In this document: in pieces, positions 1 through 5,942 of the stretch
Layout of the letters: every line of letters begins with the position of its first letter
How positions within the stretch are numbered: position 1 is the stretch's first letter
Source of the DNA: JALZIF01 sp964584905
GTDB taxonomy: Bacteria > Gemmatimonadota > Gemmatimonadetes > Gemmatimonadales > Gemmatimonadaceae
Length of the DNA: 9,295 nucleotides
Reading direction: 5' to 3'
NCBI GenBank assembly: GCA_964584905.1
Contig: CAZPCC010000136.1
Span: 1-9,295 of the forward strand
Position numbers and translations under genes: made by a program
The notes under the pieces: generated by a model
What the model saw: only the letters and a program-made list of their open reading frames with translations
The model's database searches: none
What the model was told of the DNA's origin: nothing

Positions 1-118
1 GGGACTCGGGATTGGGCACGCGGGAATCGATAACCGGCCAGCCCGAACCCGGGAACCGGGAAAGGGGAAACGGCAAATCACCCGATTCCCTATACCCGAT
101 TCCCGATTCCCGATTCCC
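1..118. repeat. Palindromic heptamer element 1 (degenerate, left arm cut by the window edge)
   Basis: The left side has decayed GGGAATC-like units: GGGACTC 1-7, GGGATTG 8-14, GGGAATC 22-28, GGGAACC 51-57, GGGAAAG 58-64, GGGAAAC 65-71. The right arm is GATTCCC 84-90, TATACCC 91-97 and GATTCCC at 98, 105 and 112. It sits at the start of imuB, where the imuB frame has a TAA at 31-33. The GGGAAAGGGGAAAC variant recurs in element 3. Confidence 0.8.
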
Positions 119-120
119 GG

Positions 121-216
121 CCCCACTGGGATCAGCTCCCGATCGCCCTCGTCTCCGACGTCGGCCGCGTCAGGCTGGCGTCGCGGGCGGCGACGCGGGC
201 GGGGATCCGCTCGGGG
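121..216 (+). other. imuB: Conserved imuB N-terminal coding sequence lacking a start codon
   Basis: In the imuB frame this stretch reads PHWDQLPIALV, then SDVGRVRLASRAA and TRAGIRSG, and runs directly into the ATG at 217. It matches what is expected early in Y-family polymerases (PVALV..., then A-x-x-x-G-I-R-x-G-M before the ARALCPxL helix). Codons from 34 to 216 contain no ATG, GTG or TTG, and codon 31-33 is TAA. The first residues of ImuB must therefore lie upstream of element 1 in another frame, or be lost. Frames 2 and 3 are both open through element 1. Confidence 0.7.
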
Positions 217-1770
217 ATGATGGTGACGGCGGCCCGCGCGTTATGCGCGGAGCTCGAGGTGCGGCAGTGGGATGACGTGGCGATCGCCGAGGCGGTGGAT
301 GCGGGGACGGCGGCACTGCTCGCCGTGGCGAGCCATGTGTCGCCGGTGCCCGGTGCGGCCGGCACCTGGTGGGTCGGCGCCTCCGGCTACGATGCGTTAG
401 GTGGCGAGCAGCGGCTGGCCGGGTCGCTGCTGGCCGTCGCCCGGCGGTGGCATCCGGGGGCACGGGTCGCGGTAGCCGGATCGTGCGTCGCGGCATTCGC
501 GGCAACCTGGGATTTGCGTCGGGAATGGGGAATCGGGAATCGGGAATCGGGACTGCGACCCCGCGTCGCGGCCGTTCGATTCCCCATTCCCGATTCCCGA
601 TTCCCGCCTCTCATCATCGCCGCGAGTTCGGACGCCGGCTACCTCTCCAATGCCCCCCTCGCCCTCATTCCGATGGACGAGGAGATCCGCGAGGCGTTGA
701 TCGCGTTAGGAATGCGCACCGCCGGCGCGCTGGCGCGGCTGGAGGCGGGGGAAGTCGAGCGGCGGTGGGGGAAGCCGGGACTCGCCGCCTGGCGACTGGC
801 AAACGGCGATGATCCGCGGCGCCCGGTGCTCGCCGATCCCGAGCGCCCCCGCACCGTCTCGGCGGAGCTGGCCGTGCCGGCCGACACGATGGAGCCGGCG
901 CTCTTTCTCGTCAGGTCGGCGCTCGAGCGACTGGTGCCCTCTCTCGCCGCCGACGGGCGCTCGGCTGCCGCCATTGCCGTCACGCTCACCCTCGACACCG
1001 CGCGTACCGCGCTCCCGACCGGCGCGCGTGCTCACACGGTGACCCGCGAGGTGCGGCTTCCCCGCCCCGTCGCCCGGGTGAAGCCGCTGTTCGACCACTG
1101 CCAGGGGTTGCTGGAGCGGTGGCCGCTCGATGCCCCGTTATGCGGTGTGGCCGTCGCGATCGTGGCTACCGCACCGGCCTCCGGCGAACAGGGCGACCTG
1201 CTCGACGCCACCTGGCGCGACCCCGGCGCGGCCGAGGCGGCGCTGGCGCGGATTCGCGCCGCGTTAGGTGCCGGAACGGTGGTGCGGGCGGAAGAACGGG
1301 ATGGCCATGTGCCGGAGCGGGTAGCTGTTTGGAGGGAAAGGGGAAACGGGCGTGGTCGGGAATGGGGAATCGGGAATCGGGAATCGGGACTCGGGGGCAC
1401 ATCGCCTCGGGCATCGACTCTCGATTCCCGTTTCCCGTTTCCCGATTCCCGACCACGCCATTCCCGATTCCCGATTCCCGATGAAAATCCCGTTTCCCAC
1501 TCGGTTTCCCTCCCCGCCTCCCTACGGCTTCTGGAATCCCCCGAATCCGTCGAGATCGAATGCGCCGACGGCACGCCGTGCGCCGTGTGGTGGCATGGCG
1601 AGCGCCTGACGATTGCCCGCGCGTTCGGCCCCGAGCGATTGTCCGGTGACTGGTGGACCGCCGATCCATATGCGCGCGACTACTGGCGGTGCGGCGGGGA
1701 CGGCGGGGAGCTGCTCGTCTACGCCGATGCGCGCAATGGGGGGTGGTACGTACAGGGGTGGTATGACTGA
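217..1770 (+). CDS. imuB: ImuB-like Y-family polymerase subunit (5' end broken or displaced)
   Basis: Y-family protein of the ImuB type, the non-catalytic adaptor that brings the DnaE2 mutasome to the beta clamp during SOS translesion synthesis. Residues 1-100 hold the palm-like part (ARALCAEL, WWVGASGYDALGGE, SCVAAFAATW). A helix-hairpin-helix region follows (ALIALGMRTAGALARLE, about 165). QGDLL at 325-329 resembles a beta-clamp motif. The tail, ending in GGWYVQGWYD, is typical of ImuB relatives. Two palindromic heptamer elements are read as peptide inserts near residues 102-130 and 373-428, both in variable linkers. The ATG at 217 is the first start codon in this frame, but conserved sequence (QLPIALVSDVGRVRLASRAA) continues upstream to about 124, where no ATG, GTG or TTG follows the TAA at 31-33. 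The gene is therefore frameshifted, internally started or mis-assembled. It overlaps dnaE2 by 8 bases. The family assignment is firm; functionality is uncertain. Confidence 0.82.
   Translation: MMVTAARALCAELEVRQWDDVAIAEAVDAGTAALLAVASHVSPVPGAAGTWWVGASGYDALGGEQRLAGSLLAVARRWHPGARVAVAGSCVAAFAATWDLRREWGIGNRESGLRPRVAAVRFPIPDSRFPPLIIAASSDAGYLSNAPLALIPMDEEIREALIALGMRTAGALARLEAGEVERRWGKPGLAAWRLANGDDPRRPVLADPERPRTVSAELAVPADTMEPALFLVRSALERLVPSLAADGRSAAAIAVTLTLDTARTALPTGARAHTVTREVRLPRPVARVKPLFDHCQGLLERWPLDAPLCGVAVAIVATAPASGEQGDLLDATWRDPGAAEAALARIRAALGAGTVVRAEERDGHVPERVAVWRERGNGRGREWGIGNRESGLGGTSPRASTLDSRFPFPDSRPRHSRFPIPDENPVSHSVSLPASLRLLESPESVEIECADGTPCAVWWHGERLTIARAFGPERLSGDWWTADPYARDYWRCGGDGGELLVYADARNGGWYVQGWYD
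521..605. repeat. Palindromic heptamer element 2, within imuB
   Basis: Left arm: GGGAATG 521-527, then three GGGAATC to 548 and GGGACTG 549-555. Loop: 22 bases, containing one CGCGTCG. Right arm: GATTCCC 578-584, CATTCCC 585-591, and GATTCCC at 592 and 599. It is read in frame as EWGIGNRESG and then RFPIPDSRFP. It lies between FAATW and the LIIAAS strand of ImuB, a variable spot. A 37-base stretch beginning at 518 is identical to the left arm of element 3. Confidence 0.93.
1334..1498. repeat. Palindromic heptamer element 3, composite, within imuB
   Basis: Nested inverted repeats. GGGAAAC 1341-1347 pairs with GTTTCCC 1492-1498. CGTGGTCGGGAAT 1351-1363 pairs exactly with its complement at 1445-1457. 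The left arm continues with GGGAATC at 1365, 1372 and 1379, then GGGACTC. The right side is double: GATTCCC/GTTTCCC units 1423-1450, then a second run at 1460-1479. The right arm therefore looks duplicated, or one element lies inside another. It is translated in frame in the linker before the C-terminal part of ImuB. Confidence 0.9.
1754..1765 (+). promoter_or_regulatory. Ribosome binding site and start of dnaE2
   Basis: AGGGG at 1754-1758 lies four bases before the ATG at 1763-1765. This supports 1763 rather than the in-frame ATG at 1613, which would overlap imuB by 158 bases. The site lies inside the last codons of imuB, whose stop is TGA at 1768-1770, so translation is probably coupled. 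A 35-base stem begins at 1772, only nine bases after the A of the ATG, within the footprint of an initiating ribosome. Confidence 0.7.
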
Positions 1771-4700
1771 CGGTCGGGAATCGGGAATCGGGAATCGGGA
1801 ATCGGGGGGTCGCGGGGCGCCAACCGCAAAGCGCCAGGTGGGGACGCCGCCGAAGGGTGTTTCTCCCGATTCCCGATTCCCCATTCCCGATTCCCGACCT
1901 CGCGCGTCGCGCGTCCCGCGCCCCGCCTACATCGAGCTCCACTGCCACTCCGCTTTCTCGCTCCTCGATGGGGCATCGCACCCCGAGGCGCTGGTTGCGC
2001 GGGCCAAGGCGTTAGGAATGCCGGCGCTCGCGCTCACCGACCACGATGACCTGGGCGGGATCGTCGTCTTCGCCCAGACGGCGGACGAGATGGGGATCGG
2101 GGGGATTGTGGGAGTAGAACTGACGGTCGCGGTAGGAGGACGTGGGAATCGGGAATCGGGAATCGGGAATCAAACTGCGGAAACGCGCGATGATGGCGAT
2201 GCGGGCTCCCGATTCCCGATTCCCGATTCCCGATTCCCGACTACGCACCTCGTCCTCCTCGCGGAAACCCGCACCGGCTACGGCAACCTTTCGCAGCTCG
2301 TCACCCGGGCGCGGATGGAGAGCGAGCGCGGACATCCCGGTGTTTCGCTCGATACGCTGGCGGCGCACGCTGAAGGGCTTCATGCGCTGACCGGGTGCCC
2401 GCGCGGATGGGTGCCATCTCTCGTCAGGCAGGGAGATACCGATGGAGCTTGCGAGGCGGTCGCCACCTTGCGCGACATGTTCGAGGGTCGGGTCGCCATC
2501 GAGTGCTGGGACCACCACCTGCCTCTCGAACGCCGCCTGACGCGTGAGTTGATCGCCATCGCGCGGTCATTCGACATGCCGTGGGTCGTCACCAACGACG
2601 TGCATTACGCCGCGCCGGACGGTCCCGGCCGCGCCGTGCACGACGTCCTCAGCGCGCTCAGGCACCAGCGCCCGCTCGACGAGATGGGGCGGCGGCTGCG
2701 CCCGAACGGCGAATGGTACCTCAAGGGAGCCGAGCAGATGCTGCGGCGGTGGCGGCACACGCCGGAAGGCGTCCTCGCCACGCTGGCGATCGCCGAGCGG
2801 TGTGAGTTCCGGCTGCGCGAGCTCAGACCAACGCTGCCGGCGTTTCCCCTGCCGCCGGGGGTCACCGCCGATGAGTATCTGGCGCGGCTGGTCGAGCAGG
2901 GAGCGTGGGAGCGGTGGGAGAACGGACGAACGCCGGCCCACGACCGGCAGCTCGAGCATGAGTTAGGCATGATCCGGCGGCTAGGGCTCGCCGGCTACTT
3001 CCTGATCGTGTGGGACATCGTGCGGTTCGCCCGCCGCACCGGAGTCCTCTGCCAGGGGCGCGGCTCGGCGGCCAACTCCGCCGTCTGCTTCTGCCTCGGC
3101 ATAACCGCGATCGATCCGATCAAGATGGAGTTGCTGTTCGAGCGCTTTCTCAGCGAGGAGCGGAAGGAGGCGCCGGATATCGATCTCGACTTCGCGCACC
3201 AGCACCGCGAGAAGGTGATCCAGTACGTGTACGAGCGGTACGGGCGTGAGCACGCCGCGATGGTGTGCGAGCAGATCACCTATCGCGGCCGGTCGGCGGT
3301 GCGCGATGCGGCGCGTGTGTTAGGCTTCACGGTGGACCAGGCGAATGCGCTGTCGCTGCTGAGCGACAGGTTTTCAGCGAAGGCGACCGCTGAGCAGATG
3401 GGGTTGGTGGAGGAGGAGAATGGGAATCGGGAATCGAGAATCGGGAATCGGGGGGACTCGGGCGAAGATCAAGCGCCCAGTAGAACGGGAAACGCCCCCG
3501 AATCTGCCTCCCCGCGTCGCGCGTCGCGCGTCGCGCATCCCGGCAGTTCGATTCCCGATTCCCGATTCCCGATTCCCGACCAACGCCTCACCTCCTCCGA
3601 CCGCCCCAAGCATAACGCCGCCTACGAGCCCTACGGCAGCCCCAACGCGCAGAACTCCGGTGGAACGTGGATGGATCCCTACGCGAGCGACGATCACGTC
3701 GAGCGGCGGAATCCGACCACCGCGGTACGGGGCTCGTCAGGCAGGCGGTCGATGCTCGAGGTGGCGGGGCTCGATCCGCGCGACCCGCGGGTCCGGGCGC
3801 TGTCGACCATCGTCGGCGGGATGCACGGGATCCCGCGGCACCGCTCGATTCACGTCGGCGGGTTCGTGCTCACCCGGGAGCCGCTGTCCACGATCGTGCC
3901 GATCGAGCCGGCATCGATGGCCGACCGCACCGTGGTGCAGTGGGACAAGGACGATGTCGAGGCCGCCAAACTGGTCAAGATCGACTTGCTGGGACTCGGG
4001 ATGCTCACACTGATCCAGTTCTGCATCGAATACATCAGGCGAACGCGCGGCGAAACGTTCGACCTCGCCCGGATGGACATGACCGACCAGGCTGTGTACG
4101 ACGATCTCTGCCGGGCCGACACGATCGGGGTCTTCCAGGTGGAGAGCCGGGCGCAGATGAACACGCTGCCGCGGCTCAAGCCGCGCTGCTTCTATGACCT
4201 GGTCGTCGAGGTGGCGCTCATCCGCCCGGGACCGATCCAGGGGGAGATGGTCCATCCCTACCTGCGCCGCCGCGCCGGTGAGGAGCCGGTCACCTATCCG
4301 CACCCGGCGCTGGAGCCGATCCTCAAGCGAACGTTAGGTATTCCGCTCTTCCAGGAACAGGGGATGCAGGTCGCGATCGCCTGTGCCGGATTCACTCCCG
4401 GCGAGGCCGACGAGCTGCGGCGGGCGATGGGACACAAGCGGAGCCGCGAGCGGATGTCCGCCATCTGCGAGAAACTGGTGGTCGGGATGCAGCGCAACGG
4501 CATCGATGAGGAGACGGCGCGGAAGATCTACAACCAGATCAATGCGTTCGCCGACTACGGCTTTCCGGAATCGCACTCGGCGTCGTTCGCGCTGCTCGTC
4601 TATGCATCCGCCTATCTAAAGCACTACTACGCCCCGGAATTCACCGCGGCGCTGCTCAACGCGCAGCCGATGGGGTTCTACGCGCCGGGAACGATCATCG

Positions 4701-5629
4701 AGGATGCGAGGCGACACGGGGTGAAGGTGCGGCCGGTGGATGTGACGGTTTCGCAGTGGGATTCCACTTTGGAGGAAAACGGGAATCGGGAATCGGGAAT
4801 CGGGAATCGGAACCGCGGATCCGCGGCGCGCACCCCGGGTTCCTCGTCGGGATCCCCCGATTCCCGACTCCCGATTCCCGATTCCCGCCCTGCTCCCGCT
4901 CTACGCCTTGGCGTAAGACTTGTCCGCGGCCTCGGCCCGGCTGCCCGCGAGCAACTGCAACAGGCGCTCGAGCACGGCGGCCCGTTCCGCTCGATCCACG
5001 ACCTCGTCGCCCGCGCCGGGCTCGATCAGCGCGCGCTCCGCGCGCTCGCCGAGTCGGGGGCGCTCGATGCGTTCGTGCCTGACGAGCCGGTCGCCCGGCG
5101 GCGGCGCACCGCGCTGTGGCGAATGCTCGAGGCCGAGCGCGGCGATGCCGGCCCGCTCGCCCCGGCCGCGCCCGACCTCACCGTTCCCGCGCACATGCCG
5201 GCGATGGCGCCGGTCGAGCTCACCGCCGCCGACTACCGGATGACAGGCATCTCGCTGCTCGGCCACCCGATGGTCCACCTGCGTGATGTGCTCCAGCCTA
5301 ACGGGGTACTCACCGCGCGTGAGGTGAACGCACTCCCCGACGGTTCACGCAACGTCGCCATCGCCGGACTGGTCATCTGCCGGCAGCGTCCCGGTACGGC
5401 GAAGGGATTCGTCTTCCTCACGCTCGAGGACGAAACGGGGTTGATCAACGTCGTCGTCACCCCCAAACGGTTCGAGCGCCAGGCGCTGATGATCTCGACC
5501 GCGCGACTGCTGCTCGTGCGCGGCACTCTGCAGGTGGAGCAGACCGTGGTCAATCTGCGAGGCGATCGCTTTCGCGAGTTGAAGATCGAGGCAGGACAGG
5601 ACGGAACGCGCAGCCGGGATTTTCACTGA
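1763..5629 (+). CDS. dnaE2: DnaE2-type error-prone DNA polymerase III alpha subunit
   Basis: C-family polymerase of 1288 residues that copies damaged DNA with ImuA/ImuB in SOS mutagenesis. The PHP domain starts at Y56 (IELHCHSAFSLLDG, HxH at 60/62; TDHDDLGG around 93). Palm motifs are QGRGSAANS (431-439) and PDIDLDF (471-477), with D474 and D476 matching the catalytic pair. VKIDLLGLGML supplies the third aspartate, D741, and FPESHSASFALL begins at 934. A helix-hairpin-helix region (about 1048-1105) and a C-terminal OB fold (about 1183-1280) complete the usual order. All catalytic residues look intact. Four palindromic heptamer elements are translated in frame near residues 4-46, 128-160, 554-606 and 1007-1043. 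Without them the length is close to the usual 1,050-1,100. Each lies where homologues vary: before PHP, between GVEL and HLVLLA, in the linker before the HVGGF motif, and between the STLE and LRLGVRLV blocks. The start is set by the overlap with imuB. No later start codon precedes the PHP motif. Confidence 0.96.
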   Translation: MTDGRESGIGNRESGGRGAPTAKRQVGTPPKGVSPDSRFPIPDSRPRASRVPRPAYIELHCHSAFSLLDGASHPEALVARAKALGMPALALTDHDDLGGIVVFAQTADEMGIGGIVGVELTVAVGGRGNRESGIGNQTAETRDDGDAGSRFPIPDSRFPTTHLVLLAETRTGYGNLSQLVTRARMESERGHPGVSLDTLAAHAEGLHALTGCPRGWVPSLVRQGDTDGACEAVATLRDMFEGRVAIECWDHHLPLERRLTRELIAIARSFDMPWVVTNDVHYAAPDGPGRAVHDVLSALRHQRPLDEMGRRLRPNGEWYLKGAEQMLRRWRHTPEGVLATLAIAERCEFRLRELRPTLPAFPLPPGVTADEYLARLVEQGAWERWENGRTPAHDRQLEHELGMIRRLGLAGYFLIVWDIVRFARRTGVLCQGRGSAANSAVCFCLGITAIDPIKMELLFERFLSEERKEAPDIDLDFAHQHREKVIQYVYERYGREHAAMVCEQITYRGRSAVRDAARVLGFTVDQANALSLLSDRFSAKATAEQMGLVEEENGNRESRIGNRGDSGEDQAPSRTGNAPESASPRRASRVAHPGSSIPDSRFPIPDQRLTSSDRPKHNAAYEPYGSPNAQNSGGTWMDPYASDDHVERRNPTTAVRGSSGRRSMLEVAGLDPRDPRVRALSTIVGGMHGIPRHRSIHVGGFVLTREPLSTIVPIEPASMADRTVVQWDKDDVEAAKLVKIDLLGLGMLTLIQFCIEYIRRTRGETFDLARMDMTDQAVYDDLCRADTIGVFQVESRAQMNTLPRLKPRCFYDLVVEVALIRPGPIQGEMVHPYLRRRAGEEPVTYPHPALEPILKRTLGIPLFQEQGMQVAIACAGFTPGEADELRRAMGHKRSRERMSAICEKLVVGMQRNGIDEETARKIYNQINAFADYGFPESHSASFALLVYASAYLKHYYAPEFTAALLNAQPMGFYAPGTIIEDARRHGVKVRPVDVTVSQWDSTLEENGNRESGIGNRNRGSAARTPGSSSGSPDSRLPIPDSRPAPALRLGVRLVRGLGPAAREQLQQALEHGGPFRSIHDLVARAGLDQRALRALAESGALDAFVPDEPVARRRRTALWRMLEAERGDAGPLAPAAPDLTVPAHMPAMAPVELTAADYRMTGISLLGHPMVHLRDVLQPNGVLTAREVNALPDGSRNVAIAGLVICRQRPGTAKGFVFLTLEDETGLINVVVTPKRFERQALMISTARLLLVRGTLQVEQTVVNLRGDRFRELKIEAGQDGTRSRDFH
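1772..1899. repeat. Palindromic heptamer element 4, directly after the dnaE2 start
   Basis: A 35-base arm at 1772-1806 (GGTC, four GGGAATC, GGG) matches the complement of 1865-1899 with one mismatch, a CATTCCC unit at 1882-1888. The loop between the arms is 58 bases. It encodes DnaE2 residues about 4-46, before the PHP domain. As RNA it would be a very stable hairpin beginning inside the initiation region. Confidence 0.95.
1903..1923. repeat. Second heptamer, CGCGTCG type, next to element 4
   Basis: CGCGTCG 1903-1909, CGCGTCC 1910-1916 and CGCGCCC 1917-1923 follow the right arm of element 4. They encode PRASRVPRP before the PHP domain of DnaE2. The same 7-base unit recurs in the loops of elements 2 and 6. 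Confidence 0.6.
2144..2238. repeat. Palindromic heptamer element 5, within the PHP domain of DnaE2
   Basis: Four perfect GGGAATC units (2144-2171), a 39-base loop and four perfect GATTCCC units (2211-2238) make a flawless 28-base stem. It is read as GNRESGIGN..., then SRFPIPDSRFP, between GVELTV and HLVLLAETRTGY of the PHP domain, a loop of variable length in homologues. Confidence 0.96.
3422..3577. repeat. Palindromic heptamer element 6, within dnaE2
   Basis: Left units are GGGAATC 3422, GGGAATC 3429, GAGAATC 3436 and GGGAATC 3443. Four perfect GATTCCC units span 3550-3577. The loop is 100 bases, the longest here, and ends in a CGCGTCG triplet array. It inserts about 50 residues in the linker between the MGLVEEE helix and the region before MLEVAGLDP. 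Confidence 0.95.
3513..3536. repeat. CGCGTCG heptamer array in the loop of element 6
   Basis: CGCGTCG occurs three times head to tail (3513-3519, 3520-3526, 3527-3533), followed by CGC. Like GGGAATC, it has no stop in any frame on either strand. Here it encodes PRRASRVAHP, close to the PRASRVPRP beside element 4. Confidence 0.75.
4781..4886. repeat. Palindromic heptamer element 7, within dnaE2
   Basis: Four perfect GGGAATC units (4781-4808), a 50-base loop, then GATTCCC, GACTCCC, GATTCCC, GATTCCC (4859-4886): a 28-base stem with one mismatch. The loop holds its own 14-base palindrome, CCGCGGATCCGCGG, at 4813-4826, and a GGAACC/GGTTCC pair (4809-4814, 4838-4843). It falls between the STLEE and LRLGVRLV blocks of DnaE2, a natural hypervariable loop. 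Confidence 0.95.
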
Positions 5630-5942
5630 CTGCCGCCGACGTCCTTTGCGCATGGTGAGCCACTCGACGGGATGTGGCGGTCGAAACAGCGGAACCGGGC
5701 ACGAAGTGACGCCCCTCGCCATTGCTGGTTGCTCCTACCCCGCGTACCTCATTGAATCCGCCGAACGATGCACGAGGCGGTGCTCGCGATTCCACGACCC
5801 TCCCCGAAGGAACGCACTTGTGGCGCCCGTTGGCTCTCAGAGCTAATTTCGCATGGCACAGCCGAGCCTGCCCCGCAGGCAACTGCGCGAGACGACGACC
5901 CCCACCCCCAGGAACGATGCTCCGCTCAACCGCGGAACCTGA
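5630..5942. other. Gap between dnaE2 and the sulfatase gene
   Basis: No convincing gene, tRNA or GGGAATC repeat is seen in these 313 bases. A small perfect hairpin, GCCTGC-CCC-GCAGGC, lies at 5866-5880 but has no following T-run, so it is a poor terminator. On the minus strand an ATG (5722-5720) has a well-placed AGGAG (5736-5732) nine bases upstream, but that frame runs antisense into the end of dnaE2. The sulfatase promoter presumably lies here; I cannot pick out a clear -10/-35 pair. Confidence 0.5.

Noticed and set aside
1613..1762. Earlier dnaE2 start at 1613
   Set aside because: It would overlap imuB by 158 bases, and the extra residues resemble nothing in DnaE2. The ATG at 1763 has a ribosome site and the usual short overlap.
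1166..1981. Long minus-strand open frame (271 codons) opposite imuB and the dnaE2 start
   Set aside because: It is kept open by the stop-free heptamers and GC-rich codons. The plus strand encodes recognisable ImuB and DnaE2, and the minus translation shows no domain.
521..4886. CRISPR array reading of the repeats
   Set aside because: Units are 7 bases and tandem, arranged as inverted pairs hundreds of bases apart inside genes. There are no regular 25-40 base repeats with unique spacers and no cas genes.
521..4886. Insertion sequences or group II introns
   Set aside because: No transposase, reverse transcriptase or conserved core is present. The elements are about 85-165 bases and remain in frame.
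1772..4890. Inteins in DnaE2
   Set aside because: Inserts are about 30-55 residues, low in complexity, and lack intein splicing motifs (N-terminal Cys/Ser, TxxH, C-terminal HN). They lie in variable loops rather than at conserved catalytic motifs.
5866..5880. Rho-independent terminator after dnaE2
   Set aside because: The 6-base stem with a CCC loop is perfect but has no T-run after it, and it lies over 200 bases beyond the stop codon.
5630..5942. LexA/SOS box or tRNA gene in the gap
   Set aside because: No SOS-like palindrome or cloverleaf could be recognised. The operon's own SOS control would be upstream of the window.
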